From CBDTYW01 sp965364735 (GTDB lineage Bacteria; Actinomycetota; Nitriliruptoria; Nitriliruptorales; Nitriliruptoraceae): 18,868 nucleotides of DNA. Both the position numbers and the translations under genes were made by a program. The stretch is taken from NCBI GenBank assembly GCA_965364735.1, contig CBDTYW010000041.1, forward strand, positions 1-18,868, read 5' to 3'. Of the stretch, positions 1 to 7,258 are shown one piece after another. The notes beneath the pieces were generated by a model. That model saw nothing but the letters and a program-made list of their open reading frames with translations, was not told the DNA's origin and did no database searches. Position 1 is the first letter of the stretch. Each line of letters begins with the position of its first letter.

Positions 1-520
1 CGGTGACGGCGGCGTCGAGGAGGAGCTCACCTCCCGCCTCGACGAACCGCTGTGCGAGGCGTCGGGTGACCTGCCCGAAGTCGACCGCGGCGGTCGTCGG
101 CACGTGCAGCGCCGCCACGGCGCGGACGGCCGGCTCGATCGTGGCGAGCTCCCGGGCGTCGATGCGGCGCAGCCCGGGGACGCCGTTCGAGGTGGCGCGT
201 TCGTGCAGCGCCGTGAGCCGTGCGAGCTCACCGTCGGAGGTCGCGACGACGACCTTGCCGAGCACGCGGTACGGAAGCTGCTCACGGGCGCAGAAGTCCC
301 GCAGCAGCGCCCCGCCCTCGCGGCACAGGACGGCCTTGTCGCTGCCGGGCTCGTAGTAGACGCCCGCGTGCACGACGCCGGAGTTGTGCGAGGACTGGTG
401 CGCGCCGACCGACGTCTCGCGCTCGACCACGGTGACGCGCGAGCCGCGCTCGAGCAACGCCCGCGCCGTCGCGAGCCCGACGATCCCGGCGCCGACGACG
501 ACCGCATGCTCGGTGGTCAT
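1..520 (-). CDS. lhgO: L-2-hydroxyglutarate oxidase, FAD-dependent (partial, C-terminus outside window)
   Basis: This is a DAO-type FAD oxidoreductase. Family members oxidise L-2-hydroxyglutarate to 2-oxoglutarate, repairing a by-product of promiscuous dehydrogenases. Only the first 173 codons are present; the reading frame stays open to base 1. Residues 10-15 form the GxGxxG dinucleotide fold (GAGIVG), and Glu33 sits at the end of the second strand where the FAD ribose binds. The stretch at 43-56 (SSHNSGVVHAGVYY) matches the LhgO signature HNSGVIHAGIYY closely, which is why I choose this family rather than a generic amino-acid oxidase. The ATG at 520 shares an ATGA overlap with the dinB stop codon, so it should be translationally coupled to dinB as the last visible gene of the minus-strand run. 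Without the C-terminus the substrate assignment stays at family level. Confidence 0.85.
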   Translation of the reverse strand, partial: MTTEHAVVVGAGIVGLATARALLERGSRVTVVERETSVGAHQSSHNSGVVHAGVYYEPGSDKAVLCREGGALLRDFCAREQLPYRVLGKVVVATSDGELARLTALHERATSNGVPGLRRIDARELATIEPAVRAVAALHVPTTAAVDFGQVTRRLAQRFVEAGGELLLDAAVT

Positions 521-1593
521 GGTTCGTCCGTCGGGGCGAGGTCGAGGAAGAGCTGCTGATGGTCGGAGAAGTTGCTCGCGGCCAGCCCGAACAGCCGGAC
601 CGGCGCGTGGTCGAGCCCGCTCCACGCGTCATCGGTCAGCGCGATCGCGGTCGCGAGGATCGGCTCGTGGCCCGTCGTCGCGGTCTGCAGCGTCGACGAC
701 CGGGTCACGGTCTGGAACTCGTGATCGCGCAGCTTCACGGTGAAGGTCCGGGCCAGCCGGTCGTCGCGGTCGAGGTGCTTCGCGAGCTGGCCAGCGAAGC
801 GGGTGGCGACGTCGTGCAGCTCGACGGCCGTCGCCAGGTCGACCTCGAACGTCGTCTCGTTGGAGATCTGCTTGCGCTCGCGGTCGAGCTCCAGCGACGA
901 CGGTCCGCGGTTGTGGGCGAGCTCGACGAGACGCACCGAGTGCGCCTTGCCGACCTTGGAGACCAGCCGTCGCGGGCTCGCCGTGCGGAGGTCCTTGACG
1001 AGCGTGATCCCGAGCTCGCGGAGGCTCGCCGCCGTGGCCGGACCGACGCCGGGGATGGCGGTCACCGGCATGTCCGCGATCCAGGTCAGCTCGTCCTCGG
1101 GCGCGAGGATCATGACCGAGCCGGCGCCGCGTTCCTTCTTCGTCGCGGTCGAGGCGAGCTTCGCGATCAGCTTCGTGGTGCCGCCGCCGATCGAGACCGA
1201 CATCCCGACCTGCGCGAGCACGTCACGGACGAGCCGATGCGCGAACGTGGGCGGGTGCACGTCCGGCGGCACGTGCAGGAACGCCTCGTCGATCGAGAGC
1301 TGCTCGACCGGACCGGCGTGCTCGGCGACGAGGCCGAACAGCTCCCGTGACACCTCGGAGTACCGCCGGATCCGCGGCGTCACGACGATGTGCGGGCCGA
1401 CCATCCTGCGAGCCTGCTCCATGGGCATCGCCGATCGCGCCCCGCGCTTCTTCGCCTCGAGCGACGCGGACGCGACGACGCTGCGCCCGCCCAGACCGCC
1501 GACCAGGACCGCCCGACCTGCGAGCCGCGGGTCGTCGTACTGCTCCACCGACGCGAAGAAGCTGTCCGCGTCGAGATGCAGGACGATGGACAC
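517..1593 (-). CDS. dinB: DNA polymerase IV (Y-family, DinB1/DinX type)
   Basis: This is a 358-residue Y-family translesion polymerase that would copy past damaged template bases. Catalytic carboxylates are visible: Asp8 in LHLDADSFFASVE, and Asp102-Glu103 in QLSIDEAF. Phe13 occupies the steric-gate position that excludes ribonucleotides. A helix-hairpin-helix signature (IPGVGPATAASLRELGI) follows the palm, then a little-finger domain. The C-terminal HQQLFLDL may be the sliding-clamp-binding peptide. I chose the GTG at 1593 over the long upstream extension because GAGGAA precedes it and homologues start at this point. The gene lies 8 bp after the membrane-protein gene and overlaps lhgO by 4 bp. 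Oddity: the usual Y-x-A-R motif contacting the dNTP phosphates reads L45-E-A-K48. No LexA-like operator was seen nearby. Confidence 0.93.
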   Translation of the reverse strand: MSIVLHLDADSFFASVEQYDDPRLAGRAVLVGGLGGRSVVASASLEAKKRGARSAMPMEQARRMVGPHIVVTPRIRRYSEVSRELFGLVAEHAGPVEQLSIDEAFLHVPPDVHPPTFAHRLVRDVLAQVGMSVSIGGGTTKLIAKLASTATKKERGAGSVMILAPEDELTWIADMPVTAIPGVGPATAASLRELGITLVKDLRTASPRRLVSKVGKAHSVRLVELAHNRGPSSLELDRERKQISNETTFEVDLATAVELHDVATRFAGQLAKHLDRDDRLARTFTVKLRDHEFQTVTRSSTLQTATTGHEPILATAIALTDDAWSGLDHAPVRLFGLAASNFSDHQQLFLDLAPTDEP

Positions 1594-1601
1594 GACGTTC
1601 C

Positions 1602-2132
1602 TCAGCTGAGCTCGCGGTTGGTGCTCGCGACGATGACCAGCACTGCAGCGGCTGCGACCGTCAACCACAAGCCGACCCCCGGCCGGACGGCGAGGTCGAC
1701 CGAGACGCCCATCGGCAGATCCTGCGACACGTCGAGCAGCTCGCGGACCCGGGAGCCCGCCAGGTCGAACCTGCTGACGGGCGGGAAGAAGCGGCCCCCG
1801 ATCGCGCCGAGGACCGCCAGGCCGGCACCACAGCCCAGCAGGAGATCGCGTGCACGGGGCGGCGGTCGGTCGAACGCGGCGAGCAGCGCGACCACCGCCG
1901 CGATGATCCCGAGCAGCGGCACGATCGCCGCCCACGGGTGCGACTCCCATCCGGGCAGCGTCGCGACCTCGCCCTGTCCGGGACGGCCGAGGAGGGTGAC
2001 CCGGCTGATCACGACGTACCACGGCAGGTAGACCGCGACCGCGGCGGTGACGCCCGCGCCGGCAGCGAGGATCCCTGCGACGCCGGCCGGTCGTCGCAGG
2101 GATCGCAGGCTCGCGGTGGTGTCACCCCGCAC
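1602..2132 (-). CDS. Conserved four-helix membrane protein, function unknown
   Basis: The product is 176 residues, starting at a GTG. It overlaps the 3' end of the upstream glycosidase gene by 11 bp, which suggests translational coupling. Hydrophobic segments at roughly 16-38, 68-88, 94-112 and 152-170 predict four transmembrane helices with two longer outside loops, each containing conserved-looking Trp, Pro and Gly. A short basic N-terminus (MRGDTTASLRSLRR) precedes the first helix, so the N-terminus is probably cytoplasmic. I do not recognise the family with confidence. It resembles in layout small actinobacterial membrane proteins of the Trp-operon-associated type, but that is a weak comparison. 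It ends 8 bp before dinB. Confidence 0.75.
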   Translation of the reverse strand: MRGDTTASLRSLRRPAGVAGILAAGAGVTAAVAVYLPWYVVISRVTLLGRPGQGEVATLPGWESHPWAAIVPLLGIIAAVVALLAAFDRPPPRARDLLLGCGAGLAVLGAIGGRFFPPVSRFDLAGSRVRELLDVSQDLPMGVSVDLAVRPGVGLWLTVAAAAVLVIVASTNRELS

Positions 2133-4602
2133 GCATGACCTCCGTCCGAACGACGTCGCCCGCAGTCACCTCGACGATGGTGGAGGTGCCGCCGTTGCCG
2201 ATCTGCCAGAAGCCGGGCGCGAGGTGGACGAACGCGGCGTGCCCGGTCGCGTCGGCTCGCAGCGTCCGCGTGGAGCCGGACGTTCCCGCCATGGGCGTCG
2301 CGACGACGGTGTCGCCGTCGGCGGCGAGCGCGAGGACGTGCCCGTCGGCGGGAGCGACCCGCCAGGCGATCTCGGGGACCGGCGCCGGCTCGGTGAACCG
2401 CTCGTCCGCGATGCGGTCCAGCAGCACCCCGCGGGTCGTGCGGGTGTCCCCCTGGTAGGAGTAGAGCGCGACGCCGTTGGTGGCTGCGCGGGCCTCGTCG
2501 ATCTGCGCGAGCGACTGACCCGAGTGGTTCAGGTAGGAGGCCTGGCCGATCGCGATCGTCTGGCCGTCGACCTCGTCGTCGAGGTGTCCGGCGAAGCGCA
2601 CCCACTGGTCGTACCAGCCGGGGTGGAGGGCCTCGTCGAAGTAGGCCATCGGGAAGACCACGTCCATGAAGCCGCCGCGGAACCACGTCGCCCAGTCCTG
2701 GAACTTCTCGGCGTACGCCCGTGTCGCATGGAATCCGGCGTCGAGGTCATCGCCCTCCGGACCGACGGCCTGCGCGATCGCAGCCATCGACAGCACGACG
2801 TCACGGTCCTCCTCGGCGAGCTCGACGTAGATCCGTCGGACGAGGTCCTCGGTCTGGGCTCGCCGCCAGTCGTTGAACCGCTGCTCCTCGAGCGCGTCGG
2901 CCGCGGCCATCGCCTCGGGGTCGTCCTCGTCGACGCCGATGTAGGCCTCGCCGCCGCCACCGAAGTCGTTGAACCGCGCGACGTTCGTCGGGTGGAAGCC
3001 GGACTCCGGTGAGGCGTAGCGCAGGTAGTCGAGGTGGACGCCGTCGACGTCGTGGCGCTCGACGACCTCGCGCACCATCGCGACGACATGATCCTGGACG
3101 CCGGGGATGCCGGGGTCGAGGTAGTCGTAGCCGTGCGTCGGGCCGGTCGTGACCCACGGGTCGTTGCTGTTCGGGCCGTGCGCCGTGTTGACGTGGCCGG
3201 CCGGCAGCTGCTCGTCGTCCATCGAGGGGTGTCGGCTCGGCATGACCGAGTACCAGACGTGGACGTCGAGGCCACGGGCGTGGGCGGCGGGGAGGAGCAG
3301 ATCGAGCAGGTCGAAGTCCGCGGTGACGGCCTCGTCGGTCGTGCGCGGCAGGACGTCGGAGGAGCTGAACGCGTCGTGGCGGCGGACCGCCTGCACGATG
3401 ATCGTGTTGAGGTTGCTGCGCGTCGCGGCGTCGATGACCGTCTCGATCCCTTCCGGGGACTTCAGCGAGTCGTCGAGCAGGTGGATCCACATCGCCCGCA
3501 TCTCCGGGGCGGGACCGCCGGCGGCGGCCTCGGCGCGGCGGGCGGTGAGCACGTCGACGAGCATGTCGGCGAGCACGTTGGTCCCGCCGATCAGCCGGAC
3601 GTCGCTGTCGGCTGCGATCCCACCGAGCCGGAGGTGACGGTCGGTTCCGCGCCCGGGCTCGGTGCGACCGGAGTAGAGGACCGGTCCGCCGTCGAGCGCC
3701 GCGCGCCAGCCGGCGCCGATCGCGTCGACGAGGCTGCGGTCGGCAGCGGCGACGAGGTGGATCGGCCCGGGTGTCGGCAGGGCCCGGGCGATCGACGCGG
3801 CGGTCTCGCGGCGGTCCGCGCCACCGAGGCGGGTGACGTTGTCGGTCCCGACGAGGGAGCGGACGGCGGTGTCCACCGACGTGCCGACGACGCCGAAGCC
3901 GCCGACGAGCGTCACCTTCGTCATGCCGGCCGCGATCCGTGCACGGGTGACGTCGGGGACCGAGTCGTCATCGACGAGCAGCAGCGCGGCTCCCGCACGG
4001 GCGGCGACGGCGCCTGCCACGAGCGCATCGGCCGGTCGGTGTCCGTTGACCAGGAACGCCGAGGTGGCGCCGGGGACGGCGCGGTCCGCGATCGCGACGG
4101 CCGTGTGCGCGCGGGTCTCGCCCTGCACACGCTCGACCGTGCGGCCATCGTGGGTGACCGACGCGGCGACCGTGTCGCCGACGGCGGCGGTGCCGCCGAG
4201 GATGATCACCCGGACCGGGGCCAGCGCGTCGAGGGCCTGCCTGGTGCCTGCGGGCAGCGTGTCCGGCGAGGTCAGCAGGATCGGGGCGTGCAGCGCGTTG
4301 GCGAGGACGGTCCCGGCGAGCGCGTCCGCGTAGCCGCCTGCCGTGTCGCCGCGAGCGAGGATCACCGTGGACGCGCCGTCGGGGTACGCCGTCCGGGCGA
4401 CGCAGGCCGCGGTCGCCCAGCGGTCCGCGCCTGAGATCCGGGTGGTCCGCGCGTCGTGGATGGTGGTGCAGGACGCGACGTCCGTGGCAGCCTCGGCCAC
4501 CGCCGTCGTGCGGGGCGTGAGCACCGGGACGGCGAGCAGGACCGCGAGGAGCGCGATCAGGAAGGCACGCGGCGCGGGTGCGCGGCGATCAGAGCTGAGC
4601 AT
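2122..4602 (-). CDS. Secreted cell-wall-binding glycosidase: CWB2 repeats plus GHL10 domain
   Basis: An 826-residue exported protein. A signal peptide covers about residues 1-39 (basic start, long Ala/Leu/Val core, AVAEAA cleavage region). Three cell-wall-binding-2 type repeats fill about 50-360; their starts are recognisable as ISGADRWATA, QGETRAHTAVA and LGGADRRETAA. From about 368 a glycosyl-hydrolase-like GHL10 domain begins with EMRAMWIHLLDDSL and contains DGVHLDYLRY near residue 520 on the expected barrel strand. A short beta-rich tail follows about 745. CWB2 modules anchor proteins to wall polymers, so this enzyme probably acts on a surface polysaccharide; the substrate cannot be read from sequence. 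The ATG at 4602 has a weak GGGA ribosome-binding site. It is the promoter-proximal gene of the run leading to dinB, and divergent from purN. Confidence 0.88.
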   Translation of the reverse strand: MLSSDRRAPAPRAFLIALLAVLLAVPVLTPRTTAVAEAATDVASCTTIHDARTTRISGADRWATAACVARTAYPDGASTVILARGDTAGGYADALAGTVLANALHAPILLTSPDTLPAGTRQALDALAPVRVIILGGTAAVGDTVAASVTHDGRTVERVQGETRAHTAVAIADRAVPGATSAFLVNGHRPADALVAGAVAARAGAALLLVDDDSVPDVTRARIAAGMTKVTLVGGFGVVGTSVDTAVRSLVGTDNVTRLGGADRRETAASIARALPTPGPIHLVAAADRSLVDAIGAGWRAALDGGPVLYSGRTEPGRGTDRHLRLGGIAADSDVRLIGGTNVLADMLVDVLTARRAEAAAGGPAPEMRAMWIHLLDDSLKSPEGIETVIDAATRSNLNTIIVQAVRRHDAFSSSDVLPRTTDEAVTADFDLLDLLLPAAHARGLDVHVWYSVMPSRHPSMDDEQLPAGHVNTAHGPNSNDPWVTTGPTHGYDYLDPGIPGVQDHVVAMVREVVERHDVDGVHLDYLRYASPESGFHPTNVARFNDFGGGGEAYIGVDEDDPEAMAAADALEEQRFNDWRRAQTEDLVRRIYVELAEEDRDVVLSMAAIAQAVGPEGDDLDAGFHATRAYAEKFQDWATWFRGGFMDVVFPMAYFDEALHPGWYDQWVRFAGHLDDEVDGQTIAIGQASYLNHSGQSLAQIDEARAATNGVALYSYQGDTRTTRGVLLDRIADERFTEPAPVPEIAWRVAPADGHVLALAADGDTVVATPMAGTSGSTRTLRADATGHAAFVHLAPGFWQIGNGGTSTIVEVTAGDVVRTEVMRAG

Positions 4603-4749
4603 GGGCGGTCCCGGAGGGGTCGTCGTGGGGCTGCCGGCATCATGGCAGACACCGCGAGATCATCGTGCGCGCCACGACCAACGATCGGCGCTGCGGGCGG
4701 TTCCCGCTAGCCTCCCGGCCGACCGCATCGTTGACGTTGGAGCCCTGCT
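4603..4749. promoter_or_regulatory. Divergent promoter region between the CWB2-GHL10 gene and purN
   Basis: This 147-bp gap must hold promoters for both the minus-strand dinB run and the purN-purH pair. On the plus strand TAGCCT at 4708-4713 fits an actinobacterial -10 of TAnnnT form, 42 bp before the purN GTG; no good -35 is visible. The purN ribosome-binding site GGAG is at 4739-4742 with a 7-nt spacer. I see no PurR-like palindrome or purine riboswitch. The promoter call is inference. Confidence 0.4.
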
Positions 4750-5370
4750 GTGACCGCGCGGATCGGCGTGCTCGTGTCCGGGTCGGGCACGAACCTCCAG
4801 GCCCTCATCGACGCCGTCTCGGCGGACGATGACTTCGGTGGGAGCATCGTCGTGGTCGGCAGCGACAAGCCCGACGCCCACGGCCTGCAACGCGCCACGG
4901 ACGCCGGGATCGCGACGTTCGCGACGGCGATCTCCGAACACCCGGACCGGGTCATGTGGGAGCAGGCCATCGTCGACGGTCTCCTCGCCCACGATGTCGA
5001 CCTCGTCGTCCTCGCCGGCTTCATGAAGCTCGTCACGGGCAAGTTCCTCGCGAACTGGCCGGACCGCGTCGTGAACACCCATCCCTCGCTGCTGCCCTCC
5101 TTCCGCGGGGCGCATGCGGTCGAGGACGCGCTCGAGCACGGCGTCAAGGTCACCGGCCTCACCGTTCACCTCGTCGACGAGCAGGTCGACCACGGCCCGA
5201 TCATCGCCCAGCGCGCGGTCGAGGTCCTTCCGGACGACACCGCCGACGACCTCCACGAGCGCATCAAGGTGCACGAGCACCGGCTCTTCCCGGCCTGCGT
5301 CCGCGCCCTTGCGCGCGGTGAGGTCGAGGTCCGCGGCCGCACCGTGTTCCTGGCCGCACCGCTTCCCTGA
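4750..5370 (+). CDS. purN: Phosphoribosylglycinamide formyltransferase (GAR transformylase)
   Basis: A 206-residue cytosolic enzyme of de novo purine synthesis. It moves the formyl group of 10-formyltetrahydrofolate onto glycinamide ribonucleotide. The N-terminal phosphate-binding loop is GVLVSGSGTNLQAL (residues 6-19). The catalytic triad is present: Asn109 and His111 in VNTHPSLLPSFRG and Asp147 in VDHGPII, each three positions beyond the E. coli residues (N106, H108, D144). Length matches the family. The GTG start is preceded by GGAG at good spacing and lies directly before the conserved RIGVLVSG strand. purH follows after 39 bp, so the two probably share a transcript. Confidence 0.97.
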   Translation: MTARIGVLVSGSGTNLQALIDAVSADDDFGGSIVVVGSDKPDAHGLQRATDAGIATFATAISEHPDRVMWEQAIVDGLLAHDVDLVVLAGFMKLVTGKFLANWPDRVVNTHPSLLPSFRGAHAVEDALEHGVKVTGLTVHLVDEQVDHGPIIAQRAVEVLPDDTADDLHERIKVHEHRLFPACVRALARGEVEVRGRTVFLAAPLP

Positions 5371-5409
5371 CCCCATCAGCTTCCCGCACAGCACGACAAG
5401 GTTGACCGC

Positions 5410-6948
5410 ATGAGCCGTACCCCCGTCCGCCGCGCCCTCGTCAGCGTCTTCGACAAGAGCGGCGTCGCCGACTTCGCGAAGTCCTTGGCCGACCTCGGCG
5501 TCGACATCGTCTCGACGGGCTCGACCGCGGGCGTCATCGCCGACGCCGGCGTCCCGGTCACGGCGGTCAGCGAGGTCACCGGATTCCCGGAGTGCCTCGA
5601 CGGACGCGTGAAGACGCTGCACCCGAAGATGCACGCCGGCATCCTCGCGGACCGCTCCAAGCCCGACCACATGCGGCAGCTCGACGAGCTCGACGTCACG
5701 CCGATCGACCTCGTGGCGGTGAACCTCTACCCGTTCATGGACACGGTCCGCTCCGGTGCGTCGGACGCGGAGATCGTCGAGATGATCGACATCGGTGGGC
5801 CGACGATGGTGCGCTCCGCCGCCAAGAACCACGCGGCCGTGGCAGTGATCGTCTCGCCGGCGGACTACGACGTCGTGATCGAGGAGCTGCGTGAGCACGG
5901 TGGGCTCAGCGACGAGACCCGCACCCGCCTCGCCACCGACGCCTTCAAGCACACCGCCGCGTACGACACCGCCGTCGCCGCGTGGTTTCAGCGTGACAGC
6001 GACAACCCGGGCCGCTTCCCGGACCAGCTCGGCTTCGCCGTCGAGAAGCGTCAGGTCCTGCGGTACGGCGAGAACCCACACCAGGACGCGGTTTGGTACG
6101 GCCACGTGGAGGCCGGGCTCGGGGCCGTGCAGCAGCTGCACGGCAAGGAGCTCTCGTACAACAACCTGATCGACACCGACGCTGCGTGGGGCATGGCGAT
6201 CGACCACGAGCGTCCGTGCATCGCGATCATCAAGCACACCAACCCCGCCGGCTACGCCTGTGCCGACGACCTCGCGACCGCCTACGACAAGGCGCTCTCC
6301 GGCGACCCGGTCTCCGCCTTCGGCGGGATCGTGGCGAGCAACCGGACCATCGACCTCGCGACCGCCGAGCGGATCAGCAAGGTGTTCACCGAGGTCGTGA
6401 TCGCGCCCGGCTACGACGACGACGCCCTTGCGTTGCTCCAGGCGAAGAAGAACCTCCGGATCCTCCTCATGCCCGACACCGAGATCCGTGGCGGCTGGAC
6501 CCTGCGGTCCATCTCCGGCGGCCTCCTGGTGCAGACCGAGGACGTCGGTGAGGAGCCGTTCGACGAGTGGCGCGTGGTGACCGACGCCCAGCCCGACGAG
6601 CGGATGCTCGCGGATCTCCGCTTCGCGTGGACGGCCGCGAAGCACACGAAGTCCAACGCGATCGTCTTCGCGACGGACGAGCACGTCGTCGGCGTCGGCG
6701 CCGGGCAGATGTCGCGGGTCGACTCAGTGCGCCTCGCGGTCGAGAAGTCGGGCGACCGGCATGTCGGGGCGGTGCTCGCCTCTGACGCCTTCTTCCCGTT
6801 CCGCGACGGTCCGGACGCCGCTGCGGCAGCCGGGATCGTCGCGATGGTGCAGCCGGGCGGATCGGTCCGTGACGACGAGGTGATCGCTGCCGCGAACGAG
6901 CACGGGCTGGTGATGGTGTTCACGGGGCGTCGGCACTTCCGCCACTGA
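5410..6948 (+). CDS. purH: Bifunctional AICAR transformylase / IMP cyclohydrolase
   Basis: The 512-residue product catalyses the last two steps of IMP synthesis: formylation of AICAR with 10-formyltetrahydrofolate, then ring closure. The N-terminal cyclohydrolase domain (1 to about 195) shows ALVSVFDKSG, the STGSTAG loop and GRVKTLHPKMHAG. The C-terminal transformylase domain carries RYGENPHQ, ELSYNNLIDTDAAW and catalytic Lys275-His276 in IIKHTNPAG, and ends with the family's FTGRRHFRH. Full length for the family. The ATG has AAGG at 5398-5401 with an 8-nt spacer. It is downstream of purN and upstream of folD, which supplies the formyl donor. Confidence 0.97.
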   Translation: MSRTPVRRALVSVFDKSGVADFAKSLADLGVDIVSTGSTAGVIADAGVPVTAVSEVTGFPECLDGRVKTLHPKMHAGILADRSKPDHMRQLDELDVTPIDLVAVNLYPFMDTVRSGASDAEIVEMIDIGGPTMVRSAAKNHAAVAVIVSPADYDVVIEELREHGGLSDETRTRLATDAFKHTAAYDTAVAAWFQRDSDNPGRFPDQLGFAVEKRQVLRYGENPHQDAVWYGHVEAGLGAVQQLHGKELSYNNLIDTDAAWGMAIDHERPCIAIIKHTNPAGYACADDLATAYDKALSGDPVSAFGGIVASNRTIDLATAERISKVFTEVVIAPGYDDDALALLQAKKNLRILLMPDTEIRGGWTLRSISGGLLVQTEDVGEEPFDEWRVVTDAQPDERMLADLRFAWTAAKHTKSNAIVFATDEHVVGVGAGQMSRVDSVRLAVEKSGDRHVGAVLASDAFFPFRDGPDAAAAAGIVAMVQPGGSVRDDEVIAAANEHGLVMVFTGRRHFRH

Positions 6949-7019
6949 GCGTCAGGCGCTCGCGCGGCATCTCGGAAAGTTCGTCCGCTTTGTCTGAATT
7001 TTCGGCACGAGTTCCTACG

Positions 7020-7038
7020 GAGAGTGACAATCGCTCTC
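7020..7038 (+). terminator. Short hairpin downstream of purH
   Basis: Arms GAGAGTGA (7020-7027) and TCGCTCTC (7031-7038) pair over eight positions, including one G-U, around a CAA loop, 71 bp past the purH stop. There is no T-run after it, so termination is a guess. It may instead be part of the AT-richer promoter-like segment. Confidence 0.3.
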
Positions 7039-7154
7039 AGTTGCCTCACATCCATCCTGTCCGCTCGTCTCCGGACGTGCGGGCCCCGTCTCCCGCGATC
7101 CGTCGAGCGAACACGCACTCGATCTCTTGTCCTGACCTGCCGTAGTCTCTGGGC

Positions 7155-7199
7155 GTGAGGCCGTGGACGGCCAGCCCCCCGGACCGTCCACGGCCTCGC
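7155..7199 (+). promoter_or_regulatory. Strong hairpin in the folD leader
   Basis: Arms GTGAGGCCGTGGACGG (7155-7170) and CCGTCCACGGCCTCGC (7184-7199) pair along 16 positions with only one G-U pair, around a 13-nt C-rich loop. It lies 59 nt before the folD start. If TAGTCT at 7143-7148 is the -10 box, transcription would begin almost exactly at the stem, placing it at the extreme 5' end of the mRNA. No T-run follows. It could be a 5' stabiliser, an attenuator, or a Rho-independent-like terminator for purH. Structure is seen; function is inferred. Confidence 0.5.
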
Positions 7200-7258
7200 A
7201 TCCTTGCCCGGTTACGCTCTCGACGACCTCCAGATCGCCGAGACCCGGATCGCCGCTC

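Larger units (their letters stand above)
6949..7258 (+). other. 310-bp purH-folD intergenic region without a gene
   Basis: No credible coding sequence lies here: frames lack a ribosome-binding site joined to a sensible peptide, and the first part (6978-7040) is clearly more AT-rich than its surroundings. Contents I can see are a small hairpin (7020-7038), a TAGTCT -10-like hexamer (7143-7148), a strong hairpin (7155-7199), and an 8-bp direct repeat GATCGCCG at 7233-7240 and 7248-7255 just before the folD start. There is no clear Shine-Dalgarno before folD. It plausibly holds the purH terminator, the folD promoter and a structured 5' leader. Confidence 0.6.

Noticed and set aside
1594..2022. 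A long N-terminal extension of DinB to 2022
   Set aside because: The extension is Arg/Pro/Gly-rich, overlaps the membrane-protein gene in another frame, and the GTG at 1593 has GAGGAA and starts at the family's normal position.
4660..6684. A 674-codon open frame on the minus strand opposite purN and purH
   Set aside because: It mirrors highly conserved enzymes on the other strand. Its composition (Val/Gly/Arg/Asp/His-rich, no domain motifs) is the usual product of strong GC third-position bias.
6949..7258. ZTP (pfl) or tetrahydrofolate riboswitch before folD
   Set aside because: Its position before folD made this likely, but I could not find the conserved pfl core or pseudoknot elements, only a simple long hairpin.
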